A DNA stretch of 64,000 bases from Streptococcus alactolyticus (GCF_012277075.1 NZ_JAAXMT010000005.1:1-64000); one strand, 5' to 3'. Positions 46,882 through 57,071 are shown, counted from the stretch's first letter. Translations and numbers: made by a program. The notes: generated by a model from the letters alone, not told the origin.

Positions 46882-47970
46882 ATGGCAAAAAGACTTTTAA
46901 TTTTAGAAGATGGTACAATTTTCGAGGGAACAGCTTTTGGTGCTGACCTTGATGTGACAGGTGAGATTGTTTTTAATACTGGTATGACAGGTTATCAGGA
47001 ATCGATTACAGACCAATCTTACAACGGTCAAATTTTGACCTTTACTTATCCTTTGGTGGGAAATTATGGTATCAATCGTGATGATTACGAATCTATTACC
47101 CCAACTTGTAAGGGTGTGGTGGTTTCTGAAAATGCCCGTTTGGCTAATAACTGGCGTAATCAGATGACCTTGGATGAGTTTTTGAAAGCTAAAAATATCC
47201 CTGGCATTTCAGGAATTGACACACGTGCTTTGACTAAAATCATCCGTCAACACGGTACTATGAAAGCAACTCTTGCAAGCGATGGTGATTCTATTGAGCA
47301 CCTAAAAGTTCAATTGCAAGCAACTGTCTTGCCGACCAATAACATTGAGCAAGTTTCAACAAAAACAGCTTATCCAGCACCTGGTGTGGGGAAAAATATT
47401 GTTTTGGTTGACTTTGGACTAAAACATTCTATCTTACGCGAATTTTCAAAACGTAACTGTAATGTGACTGTCGTGCCTTACAATATCACAGCTGAAGAAA
47501 TTCTTCACTTGAATCCTGACGGAGTGATGTTGTCAAATGGACCTGGTAACCCAGAAGATGTGCCAGAAGCCCTTGATATGATTCGTGGTGTGCAAGGTAA
47601 AATTCCAATTTTTGGTATCTGTATGGGACACCAATTGTTCAGCCTAGCTAATGGAGCGACAACCTATAAAATGAAATTCGGTCACCGTGGTTTCAATCAT
47701 GCTGTTCGTGAAATTGCAACGGGACGTATTGATTTTACCAGTCAAAACCATGGTTATGCGGTGGATCGTGATACTCTACCAGATTGCCTCATGGTAACTC
47801 ACGAAGAAATTAACGACAAGTCTGTTGAAGGGGTTCGCCACCGCGATTTCCCAGCCTTTTCAGTGCAATTCCACCCAGATGCTGCACCAGGACCACACGA
47901 TGCAAGCTATCTGTTTGATGATTTCTTGGAATTGATTGATGCTTTTCAAAATGAAAAAGTCACTCGCTAA
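46882..47970 (+). CDS. carA: Carbamoyl-phosphate synthase small (glutaminase) subunit
   Basis: A 362-residue class I glutaminase feeding ammonia to CarB. The N-terminal domain starts [19 protein letters not shown]. The nucleophile Cys is in [10 protein letters not shown] near 246. The His and acidic residue of the triad lie in [12 protein letters not shown] near 330, where the usual FHPE has Asp instead of Glu. The linked carB starts 98 bases on. Confidence 0.95.
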   Translation: MAKRLLILEDGTIFEGTAFGADLDVTGEIVFNTGMTGYQESITDQSYNGQILTFTYPLVGNYGINRDDYESITPTCKGVVVSENARLANNWRNQMTLDEFLKAKNIPGISGIDTRALTKIIRQHGTMKATLASDGDSIEHLKVQLQATVLPTNNIEQVSTKTAYPAPGVGKNIVLVDFGLKHSILREFSKRNCNVTVVPYNITAEEILHLNPDGVMLSNGPGNPEDVPEALDMIRGVQGKIPIFGICMGHQLFSLANGATTYKMKFGHRGFNHAVREIATGRIDFTSQNHGYAVDRDTLPDCLMVTHEEINDKSVEGVRHRDFPAFSVQFHPDAAPGPHDASYLFDDFLELIDAFQNEKVTR

Positions 47971-48001
47971 ACAGATTTACTTGTGTCGCTAACTACTTAA
48001 T

Positions 48002-48021
48002 CTGACTGATGCAACAGTCAG
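48002..48021 (+). other. Hairpin in the carA-carB gap
   Basis: A perfect 7-bp stem CTGACTG / CAGTCAG with a 6-base loop and no T-run. Probably an mRNA processing or stability element; role unknown. Confidence 0.5.
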
Positions 48022-48067
48022 TCACATATTTAAAGTCAATCAGAGAGTTGACAAATAGGAGAAAACA

Positions 48068-51000
48068 ATGCCAAAACGTACAGATATTAAAAAAATTATG
48101 GTGATTGGGTCTGGTCCGATTATTATCGGTCAGGCAGCAGAGTTTGACTATGCGGGAACGCAAGCCTGCTTGGCCCTCAAAGAAGAAGGTTATAGCGTTG
48201 TTCTTGTAAACTCAAACCCTGCCACAATCATGACGGATAAAGAAATTGCAGATAAGGTTTATATCGAACCCATTACAACAGAATTTGTGACACGCATTAT
48301 CCGTAAAGAGCGTCCAGATGCCCTACTACCAACTTTGGGAGGGCAAACAGGTCTTAACATGGCAATGGAATTGTCAAAAGCTGGTATCCTTGATGAATTA
48401 GGTGTTGAATTGTTGGGGACTAAATTATCAGCAATCGACCAAGCCGAAGACCGTGACCTCTTCAAACAATTGATGGAAGACCTTAATCAGCCAATTCCAG
48501 AATCTGAAATTGTTAACACGGTGGAAGAAGCGGTTGATTTTGCAAATACGATTGGCTATCCTGTCATTGTTCGTCCAGCCTTCACCCTTGGTGGTACTGG
48601 TGGTGGTATGTGTGACAATGAAGACGAATTGCGTGAAATCGCTGAAAATGGTTTGAAATTGTCACCAGTAACCCAATGTTTGATTGAACGTTCTATCGCT
48701 GGTTTCAAAGAAATTGAATACGAAGTAATGCGTGATGCGGCAGACAACGCTCTTGTGGTTTGTAACATGGAAAACTTTGACCCAGTGGGTATTCACACGG
48801 GAGATTCAATCGTTTTTGCGCCAACACAAACCCTTTCAGATATTGAAAACCAAATGTTGCGTGACGCTAGCTTGAGCATCATTCGTGCCCTTAAAATCGA
48901 AGGAGGATGTAACGTTCAGTTGGCCCTTGACCCAAATAGCTTCAAGTACTATGTTATCGAAGTTAACCCACGTGTGTCACGTTCATCTGCCCTTGCCTCA
49001 AAAGCAACAGGTTACCCAATTGCGAAATTAGCAGCGAAAATCGCGGTTGGTTTGACACTTGATGAAATGGTCAATCCAGTTACTGGTACGACTTATGCCA
49101 TGTTTGAACCAGCTCTTGACTATGTGGTTGCAAAAATCCCACGTTTCCCATTTGATAAATTTGAACATGGTGAACGTCGCTTAGGAACTCAGATGAAAGC
49201 GACTGGTGAGGTTATGGCAATCGGTCGTAACATTGAAGAGTCACTTTTGAAAGCTTGTCGTTCGCTTGAAATCGGTGTTTACCACAATGAAATGCCTGAT
49301 TTGGCAAATGTAACTGATGATGCTTTGGTTGATAAAATTGTTCGTGCCCAAGATGACCGTCTTTTCTATCTTTCTGAAGCTATCCGCCGTGGCTACACCA
49401 TCGAAGAATTATCTAAATTAACCAAAATTGACCTTTTCTTCTTGGATAAATTGCTTCACATTTTTGAAATTGAGCAAGCCTTGGCTACTAACGTTGGGGA
49501 TATTGCATTGTTGAAAGAAGCCAAACGCAATGGTTTTGCAGACCGTAAAATTGCAGAGCTTTGGAACATGACAGCAGACGAGGTTCGCACACTTCGTACA
49601 GAAAACAAGATTATCCCAGTTTACAAAATGGTGGATACATGTGCAGCTGAATTTGAATCAGAAACACCTTATTTCTATTCAACTTACGAGTGGGAAAATG
49701 AATCTATCAAATCAGGTAAGGAATCAATCTTGGTTCTTGGTTCAGGTCCTATCCGTATTGGTCAAGGGGTTGAGTTTGACTATGCGACGGTTCACTCAGT
49801 GAAAGCTATTCAAGCAGCTGGTTACGAAGCGATTATCATGAACTCAAATCCAGAAACCGTATCAACGGACTTCTCGATTTCAGATAAACTTTACTTTGAA
49901 CCATTGACCTTTGAAGACGTGATGAACGTCATCGAATTGGAACAACCTAAAGGGGTTATCGTGCAATTTGGTGGTCAAACAGCTATTAATTTGGCAGAAC
50001 CATTGTCTAAAGCTGGTGTGAAAATCCTTGGAACACAGGTAGAAGACCTTGACCGTGCCGAAGACCGTGACCTCTTTGAACAAGCGTTGAAAGCCTTGAA
50101 TATCCCACAACCACCAGGACAAACAGCAACAAACGAAGAAGAAGCGGTTGAAGCAGCCCGCAATATTGGTTTCCCAGTGCTTGTTCGTCCTTCATATGTC
50201 TTGGGTGGACGTGCCATGGAAATCGTTGAAAATGAAAACGATCTTCGTTCTTACATGAGAACTGCCGTTAAAGCCAGTCCAGACCATCCAGTCTTGGTTG
50301 ACTCTTACATTATTGGTCGTGAGTGCGAAGTTGATGCCATTTCTGACGGCAAAGACGTTTTGATTCCAGGTATCATGGAACACATCGAACGTGCGGGTGT
50401 TCACTCAGGTGACTCAATGGCTGTTTACCCACCACAAACCCTTTCAAAAGAAATCCAAGAAACGATTGCGGATTATACAAAACGCTTGGCAATTGGTTTG
50501 AACTGTATCGGAATGATGAACATCCAATTTGTTATCAAAGATGAAACGGTATATGTTATCGAGGTAAATCCTCGTGCCAGCCGTACCGTGCCATTCCTTT
50601 CTAAAGTAACAAATATCCCAATGGCGCAAGTAGCTACCCAATTGATTCTTGGTAAATCATTAGCTGACCTTGGTTACAAAGATGGGCTTTATCCTGAGTC
50701 TGACTTTGTACACGTCAAAGCACCAGTCTTCTCATTCACCAAACTAGCCAAGGTAGATAGCCTTCTTGGTCCTGAAATGAAATCAACTGGTGAGGTTATG
50801 GGTTCAGACCAAACCCTTGAAAAAGCTCTTTACAAAGCCTTTGAAGCGTCTTACTTCCACTTGCCAGCCTTTGGTAACGTTGTCTTTACGGTATCTGATG
50901 ATAGCAAAGAAGAAGCTCTTAGTTTGGCGAAACGCTTTGCCAACGTTGGTTACAGCATCTTTGCAACACAAGGAACAGCGGACTTCTTTGCCAAACACGG

Positions 51001-51247
51001 TTTAGATGCAACAGTGGTTAATAAACTCGGTGAAGATGATGATAACGATATTCCTGCTCTTGTTCGTACAGGAAAAGTTCAAGCTATTATCAATACCGTT
51101 GGTACTAAGAGAAGTTGTGACGAAGATGGTGCTGCTATCCGTAGCTCTGCCATTGAACACGGTGTGCCACTCTTTACCGCTTTGGATACCGCAGATGCTA
51201 TGATTCGTGTACTTGAAAGCCTCAGCTTCACAACTCAAGCCATCTAA
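48068..51247 (+). CDS. carB: Carbamoyl-phosphate synthase large subunit
   Basis: A 1059-residue synthetase with two ATP-grasp halves: first [19 protein letters not shown] near 13 and [17 protein letters not shown] near 172; second [18 protein letters not shown] near 558 and [16 protein letters not shown] near 709. A C-terminal MGS-like regulatory domain follows ([17 protein letters not shown]). It is the last gene of the pyr operon and ends in a terminator that is the target of IS110 copy 2. Confidence 0.97.
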   Translation: MPKRTDIKKIMVIGSGPIIIGQAAEFDYAGTQACLALKEEGYSVVLVNSNPATIMTDKEIADKVYIEPITTEFVTRIIRKERPDALLPTLGGQTGLNMAMELSKAGILDELGVELLGTKLSAIDQAEDRDLFKQLMEDLNQPIPESEIVNTVEEAVDFANTIGYPVIVRPAFTLGGTGGGMCDNEDELREIAENGLKLSPVTQCLIERSIAGFKEIEYEVMRDAADNALVVCNMENFDPVGIHTGDSIVFAPTQTLSDIENQMLRDASLSIIRALKIEGGCNVQLALDPNSFKYYVIEVNPRVSRSSALASKATGYPIAKLAAKIAVGLTLDEMVNPVTGTTYAMFEPALDYVVAKIPRFPFDKFEHGERRLGTQMKATGEVMAIGRNIEESLLKACRSLEIGVYHNEMPDLANVTDDALVDKIVRAQDDRLFYLSEAIRRGYTIEELSKLTKIDLFFLDKLLHIFEIEQALATNVGDIALLKEAKRNGFADRKIAELWNMTADEVRTLRTENKIIPVYKMVDTCAAEFESETPYFYSTYEWENESIKSGKESILVLGSGPIRIGQGVEFDYATVHSVKAIQAAGYEAIIMNSNPETVSTDFSISDKLYFEPLTFEDVMNVIELEQPKGVIVQFGGQTAINLAEPLSKAGVKILGTQVEDLDRAEDRDLFEQALKALNIPQPPGQTATNEEEAVEAARNIGFPVLVRPSYVLGGRAMEIVENENDLRSYMRTAVKASPDHPVLVDSYIIGRECEVDAISDGKDVLIPGIMEHIERAGVHSGDSMAVYPPQTLSKEIQETIADYTKRLAIGLNCIGMMNIQFVIKDETVYVIEVNPRASRTVPFLSKVTNIPMAQVATQLILGKSLADLGYKDGLYPESDFVHVKAPVFSFTKLAKVDSLLGPEMKSTGEVMGSDQTLEKALYKAFEASYFHLPAFGNVVFTVSDDSKEEALSLAKRFANVGYSIFATQGTADFFAKHGLDATVVNKLGEDDDNDIPALVRTGKVQAIINTVGTKRSCDEDGAAIRSSAIEHGVPLFTALDTADAMIRVLESLSFTTQAI

Positions 51248-51266
51248 AGTTAATAAAACTATATCG

Positions 51267-51297
51267 AAAGAGGAGATTCTCAAAATCTTCTCTTTTT
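51267..51297 (+). terminator. Intrinsic terminator after carB (IS110 target site)
   Basis: A 12-bp stem AAAGAGGAGATT / AATCTTCTCTTT (one G-U), 5-base loop, T-tract at 51293-51297. The IS joins at this tract. Confidence 0.88.
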
Positions 51298-51473
51298 CTA
51301 CCTTTTGTCAAGCATATCAACGATTTCTAGAAGAAATCATTATCAGAAGCTACTTAATTCAACCAGTAGAGAAGTTATTTCTTTGACTTAACAGAGAAAA
51401 AGTGCACAACTAAATAACACCTTAGCTAGCTACATTTTTGAAAAGGTGTTACAATAATATGGCATAAACAATT

Positions 51474-52676
51474 TTAGCGATTTTGGGTTGAAGTGTAATC
51501 GTAAAGTTTGTTATGCGTTATGAGGTAATACATTGTCCGAATAAGGCGATGTATAGAGGCAATCGTATGTGGCTTCGTTGAAGTTGTTTGCGATTGTCTT
51601 TTTCGTTTCTCATAGAAGTCTGCAATATGGCAAGGATTAGTATGGCTAGCCGCAGCGATGTTGTGAATACACTTAAACAGAATCTTTCTAGCGTAGGGAT
51701 TACCACGCTTGGTAATGTGTTCCTTAACGAGGAAGTTTCCAGACTCATAGTGCCGTAAGTCGATACCGATAAAAGCATTGATTTGATTGGCAGACTGAAA
51801 ACGGCGGATATCTCCAAGTTCACCAATCATGCTTGTCGCAGTTGTCTCAGCGATGCCAGGAATAGAAAGCAGAATCTCATACTCTGGTAAAGGCTGAGCT
51901 AATTCCACCATTTGCTCAAGAACAGCTTGTCTTTGTTCAGAAAGTCTGAGTAGTTCTTTGGCATAGTAACGAACTTCTTCAAGTATTGGAGAGTTTTTCT
52001 TGACGGTACAATAAGACTGATTGGCTAGTGCTGCAAGCTTTTGTGCTAAGTAAGCCACGCGTTTGTTGGAAATGCGTTTTGAAGTAGATTGCCGAATACC
52101 TTCTAAGGGCTCATCTTTACTTAACTCAAGCACGAAGTCCTTGTAAGGAAACGTCATGACCAAGTTCCAGTATTGCTCCCTAGTTGGCGTTGATAAGATA
52201 TTTTCCATCTCAGGAAAGGTAACTTGTAAGACCTTGTGCAATCGATTCTTAGTGCGGACAATATCCTCCGTTAAGTTCTGATAGAATCTACTTAAATCGC
52301 GCAGTTCTTGATAGACTTCTTCTTGGATATAAGTTGGCTTACGATTCAGTACAAATTGAGATATCGCTAATGTTTCGGCATCGATTTTATCCGTTTTACG
52401 GACACGCAAACTGTCTAATTGCTTTTTAGCTTCCAAAGGATTTAGCTGTGTATAAGCGTATCCATTTTCTTCAAGAAATGCTTGAAGACGACGCGAATAG
52501 ACACCTGTTGCTTCAAAAATGATCTCGGGCTTTTGAACGGTTTTTAAATCATCTAATAGGCGAGTAAAACCGATAGTGTCATTTGGCATGGTGTATCCAT
52601 GAATTTTCTCGCCATTGATGACAATAGCCACCTCTGAACTTGCCTTACTGACATCAATTCCAAATACTGTACGCAT
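51474..52676 (-). CDS. IS110-family transposase (DEDD recombinase)
   Basis: 400 residues. The RuvC-like DEDD domain shows D8 in FGIDVSKAS, E55 in IFEATGVYS, and D96/D99 in KTDKIDAETLA. A helical middle section follows. The C-terminal Transposase_20 part has LLSIPGIAETTATSMIGELGDI and the candidate catalytic Ser312 in RHYESGNFLVKEHITKRG. The frame is open upstream for 47 codons, but that stretch is the bridge-RNA segment. AGAGGT sits 7 bases before the ATG I chose. It catalyses RNA-guided insertion if the upstream RNA is a bridge RNA. Confidence 0.92.
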   Translation of the reverse strand: MRTVFGIDVSKASSEVAIVINGEKIHGYTMPNDTIGFTRLLDDLKTVQKPEIIFEATGVYSRRLQAFLEENGYAYTQLNPLEAKKQLDSLRVRKTDKIDAETLAISQFVLNRKPTYIQEEVYQELRDLSRFYQNLTEDIVRTKNRLHKVLQVTFPEMENILSTPTREQYWNLVMTFPYKDFVLELSKDEPLEGIRQSTSKRISNKRVAYLAQKLAALANQSYCTVKKNSPILEEVRYYAKELLRLSEQRQAVLEQMVELAQPLPEYEILLSIPGIAETTATSMIGELGDIRRFQSANQINAFIGIDLRHYESGNFLVKEHITKRGNPYARKILFKCIHNIAAASHTNPCHIADFYEKRKRQSQTTSTKPHTIASIHRLIRTMYYLITHNKLYDYTSTQNR

Positions 52677-52706
52677 CATATTACCTCTTTGTCTTGAATG
52701 ATTCCT

Positions 52707-52880
52707 TGTTTTAGTGATTTCATTTTCAATACTCGACATCTTGTGTCCTACATACTTTGATAACATTCTTCCTAAAACAGGTGTCTTGCCAGTTTTTGAT
52801 ACGACGTCTAGCGTCACAAGAGAACTCGACTTAACAAGACACCACTACTTTAACATAAAAGAAAAAGTAGAGAGTACTTT
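52707..52880 (-). ncRNA. Candidate bridge RNA of IS110 copy 2
   Basis: Read on the minus strand: a 5' hairpin TACTTT/AAAGTA type (52864-52880), then loop 1 closed by GGTGTCTTG / CAAGACACC (52835-52843 with 52780-52788), then loop 2 closed by TGTTTTAG / CTAAAACA (52772-52779 with 52707-52714). Each loop holds an inner 4-bp hairpin with five loop bases (GACG-CGTC; GACA-TGTC). Loop 1 arms are TTCTCTT and TCAAAAA, matching the left half and complementary to the right half of the insertion site TTCTCTTTTTGA. Loop 2 has AGTATGT, equal to the element end at 52913-52919, and GAAAA, complementary to the TTTTC at the other end. Confidence 0.72.
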
Positions 52881-52939
52881 CTCCCGTCGAAGATTTTCTC
52901 ACTACTAATCTTAGTATGTTTTTGACGTTCAAAAGCAAA

Positions 52940-52957
52940 TCTTACAAAAGTGTAAGA
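52940..52957. promoter_or_regulatory. Operator-like inverted repeat upstream of the efflux operon
   Basis: TCTTACA AAAG TGTAAGA, a perfect 7-bp repeat with 4-base spacer, lies about 60 bases upstream of the operon -35. The cognate regulator is unknown. Confidence 0.45.
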
Positions 52958-53014
52958 TAGGTCAGATGTTTTTTAGCTATAATAGAATTGACAGATAGTT
53001 TTAACGTTTTAGCC

Positions 53015-53043
53015 TTGACACCCATTCTTATAAAACGTATAAT
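53015..53043 (+). promoter_or_regulatory. Consensus promoter of the efflux operon
   Basis: TTGACA, exactly 17 bases, TATAAT: a perfect vegetative promoter, 46 bases before the ATG. It completes the 414-base gap between the transposase start and this operon, which otherwise holds the bridge-RNA region and the inverted repeat. Confidence 0.88.
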
Positions 53044-53089
53044 TGTCTTATAAAAATAATACAAACCTATTGTGGAATAAAGGAGAATT

Positions 53090-54322
53090 ATGTCTAGAAG
53101 AAGTAAAACGACGATGTCGAAAAGAAACAAGGTGATTATTGGGGCAGCCATTGGTTTGTTTGCAGTCGCTGGAGCTGGTCTTCTATGGTGGCAACAGGGC
53201 AAAGACAGCAAAGAAGCAGAGGAAATGACTTACAAGACCAGTATGGTCACAGAAGGCTCTATTTCCTCATCAACCCTCTTAACAGGTACTGTTAAAGCCC
53301 TTCAGGAACAATATGTTTATTACGACAGCACCAAAGGGACAGAAGCTAGGCCAACCGTTTCAGTAGGTGACCAGATTACAACAGGGCAACAATTAGTGCA
53401 GTATGACACCACAACGGCGCAGGCTGCCTATGATGCCGCTGTTCGTAACCTTAACAAAATTGGCCGTCAAATTAATTACCTAAAAACATACGGTAATTTG
53501 CCAACCACGACAGCATCAACGGATGAAGAAACTGGTGAGCAAACGACTGTTACGCAAGCACCATCTGCTCAAGCAAATGCACAGTACAACCAACAACTGC
53601 AAGATTTAAATGATTCTTACGCCGATGCTCAAGGCGAAGTTAACAAAGCTCAACAAGCCTTGAACGAAACAGTTGTCGTGAGCGATGTTTCAGGAACGGT
53701 GGTAGAAGTCAACAGCGATATTGACCCATCTTCAAAAAACAGTCAAACCTTGGTTCATGTGGCGACAGAAGGTCAGTTGCAAATTCAAGGAACTTTGACA
53801 GAATACGATTTGGCAAACATCAAAACAGGTCAAACCGTTAAGATTAAATCAAAAGTTTACCCAGACCAAGAATGGACTGGTACCATTTCTTACGTGTCGA
53901 ATTATCCAAACCAAACTAGCGATACAGCCAGCGCAGCAAGTGCTTCGTCTGACTCAACAGCCAGTTCAACTTATGACTATAAAGTTGATATCAACGGTGA
54001 TATTTCAAACTTGAAACAAGGCTTTACCGTATCTGTTGAAGTGGTCAATGACACTAAAAACAAACTGGTTCCAGTGAAGGCAGTGATTGCTGAAGGTGAG
54101 AAAAACTACGTTTGGGTTTATGACAAAGACACGCAAAAAGTCAGCAAAGTTGAAGTCACTCTTGGTAGTGCCGATGCGAAAGAGCAAGAAATTTTGAGTG
54201 GCTTAGAAGTTGGTCAAACGGTTATTGCTAATCCTAACGATCGCCTAAAAGACGGTGAAACAGTTGATGATGTGGTTGCTGACAACGCGACTGTTTCATA
54301 TGAATCAGGGGAGAGTGAGTAG
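53090..54322 (+). CDS. MacA/HlyD-type efflux adaptor subunit
   Basis: A 410-residue membrane-anchored adaptor. One N-terminal helix (about 16-33) precedes a lipoyl/barrel-sandwich region with a coiled-coil hairpin rich in Gln/Ala (about 115-195) and a beta-barrel domain ([25 protein letters not shown]). In Gram-positive MacAB-like systems (YknX type) the adaptor links the permease to the cell wall side. GGAGAATT precedes the ATG. It shares its last base with the next gene's start codon. Confidence 0.88.
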   Translation: MSRRSKTTMSKRNKVIIGAAIGLFAVAGAGLLWWQQGKDSKEAEEMTYKTSMVTEGSISSSTLLTGTVKALQEQYVYYDSTKGTEARPTVSVGDQITTGQQLVQYDTTTAQAAYDAAVRNLNKIGRQINYLKTYGNLPTTTASTDEETGEQTTVTQAPSAQANAQYNQQLQDLNDSYADAQGEVNKAQQALNETVVVSDVSGTVVEVNSDIDPSSKNSQTLVHVATEGQLQIQGTLTEYDLANIKTGQTVKIKSKVYPDQEWTGTISYVSNYPNQTSDTASAASASSDSTASSTYDYKVDINGDISNLKQGFTVSVEVVNDTKNKLVPVKAVIAEGEKNYVWVYDKDTQKVSKVEVTLGSADAKEQEILSGLEVGQTVIANPNDRLKDGETVDDVVADNATVSYESGESE

Positions 54323-55032
54323 TGACAGAAGAAAGAAAAGTTTTAATTGATCTTAAAAATATTGTCAAATCCTATAAGAACGGTGATCAAGAATTGCAGG
54401 TGCTAAAAGGTGTTGACCTAAAGGTCTATGATGGGGAATTTTTAGCCATCATGGGCCCTTCAGGGTCTGGTAAATCAACACTGATGAATATCATCGGATT
54501 GCTTGATAGACCAACATCAGGTGACTATGCCCTAAATGGCAAGCAGGTTGAAGAATTGAAAGAAAAGGAATTGGCCAAGGTTCGAAATGAAGAAATCGGC
54601 TTTGTTTTCCAACAATTCTTCTTACTTTCTAAATTAAATGCTTTGCAAAATGTGGAATTGCCACTGATTTATTCAGGTGTGGGGGCTGGGAAACGCCGCC
54701 AATTAGCCAAGCAATTTTTGGAAAAAGTCGAACTGGGTAATCGAATGCAACATTTGCCATCGGAATTATCAGGTGGACAAAAGCAGCGTGTGGCAATTGC
54801 CAGAGCCTTGGTTAACAATCCGTCTATCATTTTGGCGGACGAACCAACAGGAGCCTTGGATACGAAAACCAGTGAGCAAATCATGCAACTGTTGACAGAG
54901 TTAAATCAAGAAGGTAAAACCATTGTCATGGTAACACATGAGCCTGAGGTCGCTGATTTTGCAACGCGTAAAATCATTATCAGAGATGGTGAGATTACCA
55001 AAGATACGACTGACAGCGTCAGAATTGATTAG
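54322..55032 (+). CDS. MacB-like ABC transporter ATP-binding subunit
   Basis: 236 residues. Walker [10 protein letters not shown] is near 46, the signature LSGGQKQR near 149, Walker [11 protein letters not shown] near 172, and the H-loop VTHEPEVA near 208. It belongs to the LolD/MacB group that drives peptide or drug extrusion with FtsX-type permeases. The start is GTG. Confidence 0.93.
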   Translation: MTEERKVLIDLKNIVKSYKNGDQELQVLKGVDLKVYDGEFLAIMGPSGSGKSTLMNIIGLLDRPTSGDYALNGKQVEELKEKELAKVRNEEIGFVFQQFFLLSKLNALQNVELPLIYSGVGAGKRRQLAKQFLEKVELGNRMQHLPSELSGGQKQRVAIARALVNNPSIILADEPTGALDTKTSEQIMQLLTELNQEGKTIVMVTHEPEVADFATRKIIIRDGEITKDTTDSVRID

Positions 55033-55043
55033 GGGGAAAAGAT

Positions 55044-56273
55044 ATGGAAAATTGGAAATTCGCCCTAAGTTCAATCATGGGGCACAAAATGCGCTCGTTC
55101 TTGACCATGCTGGGAATTATTATCGGTGTGGCATCTGTTGTGGTGATCATGGCTTTGGGACAAGGCTTGACCAAGCAGATTACCGATATGTTTTCAGCTG
55201 ATACGCGAGATGTTCAGATTTATTATGTGACAAAAGATTCTGATAGTGATAGCTTTTTTGATGATACGGAATCGACTTCGCAAGATAAGGGGCCTAAGAT
55301 TCAAGAAGAATGGCTCCAAAAGATTGCTGCGGATGTGCCTGGTGTTCAAAATTATTATGTGACTAATTCGACCACTTCAACGGTTTCTTATGTCAATAAA
55401 AAAGCGAAAAACGTTAATATTACAGGGGTTAATCGCACCTATTTTGACGTTAAAAAGTACAAAATTGTAGCAGGACGTAGTTTCCGTGCCGATGATTATT
55501 CGCATTTTTCACGCATTATCATGCTAGACACCAAATTAGCGGTTAAATTATTTGGCAGCAACGACAATGCTTTAAACAAACAAGTATCTGTTGGTTCTAA
55601 ATCCTACTTGGTTGTTGGGGTGTATAAGGACCCTAATGCAGGTTCAGCTCTTTATGGTATGGCTTCTGGTGGAAATGCCATTATGACCAATACCCAACTG
55701 GCAGCAGAATTCCATATGAATGAGATTGAAGGGGCTTTTGTCCATGTCAATGATGCCAAGGAATCTACTGAGGTAGGTAAGCAAGCTGCTAAAATGATGA
55801 CCCAATTGTCAGGTGTCAAGGTGGGGCATTTCACCATCTATGACATGTCCAAACAAATTGACCAAATTAATTCGGCTTATGGCATGATGACGACGGTTAT
55901 CGGTGCCATTGCAGGTATCTCCCTCTTAGTTGGTGGTATCGGTGTCATGAATATCATGCTGGTATCCGTGACAGAACGCACACGCGAAATCGGCTTGCGT
56001 AAAGCTTTGGGTGCTACACGCCGAAAAATCTTGACCCAATTCTTGATTGAATCAATGGTCTTGACATTATTGGGTGGTTTGATTGGTTTGGGATTAGCGG
56101 TTGTTTTGACCAATATTCTGGGCAATAGTATCGCTGAAATCAAGCCATACATTTCGATCAATGTGGCTATCGGTAGCTTGATTTTCTCTGCTTTGATTGG
56201 TATGGTCTTTGGTATCCTACCAGCCAATAAAGCAAGTAAATTAGACCCGATTGAAGCTCTTCGTTACGAATGA
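55044..56273 (+). CDS. MacB-like ABC transporter permease (FtsX/MacB_PCD)
   Basis: 409 residues. One N-terminal helix (MLGIIIGVASVVVIMALGQG), a large extracellular MacB_PCD domain (about 45-275), then three C-terminal helices with the coupling motif TREIGLRKALGATRRKIL. It completes a three-gene efflux unit like those exporting antimicrobial peptides in pneumococcus; the substrate is not evident. Confidence 0.92.
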   Translation: MENWKFALSSIMGHKMRSFLTMLGIIIGVASVVVIMALGQGLTKQITDMFSADTRDVQIYYVTKDSDSDSFFDDTESTSQDKGPKIQEEWLQKIAADVPGVQNYYVTNSTTSTVSYVNKKAKNVNITGVNRTYFDVKKYKIVAGRSFRADDYSHFSRIIMLDTKLAVKLFGSNDNALNKQVSVGSKSYLVVGVYKDPNAGSALYGMASGGNAIMTNTQLAAEFHMNEIEGAFVHVNDAKESTEVGKQAAKMMTQLSGVKVGHFTIYDMSKQIDQINSAYGMMTTVIGAIAGISLLVGGIGVMNIMLVSVTERTREIGLRKALGATRRKILTQFLIESMVLTLLGGLIGLGLAVVLTNILGNSIAEIKPYISINVAIGSLIFSALIGMVFGILPANKASKLDPIEALRYE

Positions 56274-56284
56274 TATAAGCTTAG

Positions 56285-56318
56285 AAAAGGGACTCCAAAC
56301 ACTATTGGAGCCCTTTTT
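56285..56318 (+). terminator. Intrinsic terminator after the efflux operon
   Basis: Stem AAAAGGG(A)CTCCAA / TTGGAGCCCTTTT with one bulged A, 6-base loop and T-run. Confidence 0.88.
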
Positions 56319-56349
56319 CAATATTTTTAAACTCTGTCAAGTTTTTTTC

Positions 56350-56377
56350 TTGACACCCCTAGGTTTTATGTTATAAT
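56350..56377 (+). promoter_or_regulatory. Promoter of rpsP-khpA
   Basis: TTGACA, 16 bases, TATAAT preceded by TGT (extended -10); 67 bases before the rpsP ATG. Confidence 0.85.
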
Positions 56378-56444
56378 AAGTAAAGTGAGTTAGTGGCAAG
56401 GCTATTAACTTAGACAAAAAATATAGAAAAGAGACTTAATACTA

Positions 56445-56717
56445 ATGGCAGTAAAAATCCGTTTAACTCGTATGGGTTCTAAGAAAAAACCTTTCTACCG
56501 TATCAACGTAGCTGATTCACGTGCTCCACGTGATGGTCGTTTCATCGAAACAGTTGGTACTTACAACCCACTTGTAGAAGAAAACCAAGTAACTTTGAAA
56601 GAAGATCGTGTTCTTGAATGGTTGTCAAAAGGTGCTCAACCTTCAGATACAGTTCGTAACATCCTTTCACGTGAAGGCGTTATGAAAAAATTCCACGAAT
56701 CAAAATTTTCAAAATAA
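56445..56717 (+). CDS. rpsP: Ribosomal protein bS16
   Basis: 90 residues: [33 protein letters not shown] is the family signature. Small-subunit protein, here followed by khpA as in most streptococci. Confidence 0.97.
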   Translation: MAVKIRLTRMGSKKKPFYRINVADSRAPRDGRFIETVGTYNPLVEENQVTLKEDRVLEWLSKGAQPSDTVRNILSREGVMKKFHESKFSK

Positions 56718-56735
56718 TAGAGTAAGCTAAAGCCT

Positions 56736-56978
56736 ATGGATACCATTGAAAATCTAATTATCGCTATTGTGAAACCCTTGATTTCACAACCAGATAATCT
56801 TATTATCAAAATTAAGGATACACCTGAGTTTTTAGAATACCATCTTGATTTGGATGCTCAAGACATTGGTCGTGTGATTGGTAAAAAAGGTCGTACCATT
56901 ACAGCGATAAGATCGATTGTCTATTCGGTACCAACTCAAGGTAAAAAAGTAAGACTCGTTATTGATGAGAAAGAGTAG
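56736..56978 (+). CDS. khpA: KH-domain RNA-binding protein KhpA
   Basis: An 80-residue single KH domain with the RNA-contacting GxxG loop as [15 protein letters not shown] near 48. In pneumococcus KhpA pairs with KhpB/EloR and influences cell elongation and division. The stop codon lies in a terminator stem. Confidence 0.92.
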   Translation: MDTIENLIIAIVKPLISQPDNLIIKIKDTPEFLEYHLDLDAQDIGRVIGKKGRTITAIRSIVYSVPTQGKKVRLVIDEKE

Positions 56979-56996
56979 TTGTTTCTGCTCTTTTTC
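56970..56996 (+). terminator. Intrinsic terminator after khpA
   Basis: Stem AAAGAGTAG / CTGCTCTTT (one G-U), 6-base loop and T-run; the khpA stop is inside the stem. Confidence 0.82.
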
Positions 56997-57028
56997 TAAT
57001 TTTTTTTGAAAAAATATTCAAAAAGGTA

Positions 57029-57057
57029 TTGACACCTTAGCTAAACTAGGGTAAAAT
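57029..57057 (+). promoter_or_regulatory. Promoter of the tRNA-Gln/tRNA-Glu unit
   Basis: TTGACA, exactly 17 bases, TAAAAT; the first tRNA begins 15 bases after the -10. Confidence 0.85.
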
Positions 57058-57071
57058 AGTTTTTGTTGTTT

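Larger units (their letters stand above)
51298..52923 (-). mobile_element. IS110-family insertion element, copy 2 (intact, about 1626 bases)
   Basis: Defined by identity to copy 1 between the two T-tracts. It encodes one transposase (minus), about 176 bases downstream of it and about 247 upstream. The upstream part holds the bridge-RNA-like structure. The downstream part has hairpins GATTTCT / AGAAATC (51322-51338) and TAACACCTT / AAGGTGTTA (51415-51423 and 51443-51451). No terminal inverted repeats or target duplication beyond the shared T-tract are visible, as expected for IS110. The empty site can be rebuilt as TTCTCTTTTTGACG. Confidence 0.88.

Noticed and set aside
48002..48021. Terminator between carA and carB
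   Set aside because: The hairpin has no T-run and the two subunits must be made together.
52940..52957. CopY/BlaI-type operator
   Set aside because: Half-sites TACA / TGTA are present, but the 4-base spacer does not fit the 2-base cop box and no copper or beta-lactam genes are nearby.
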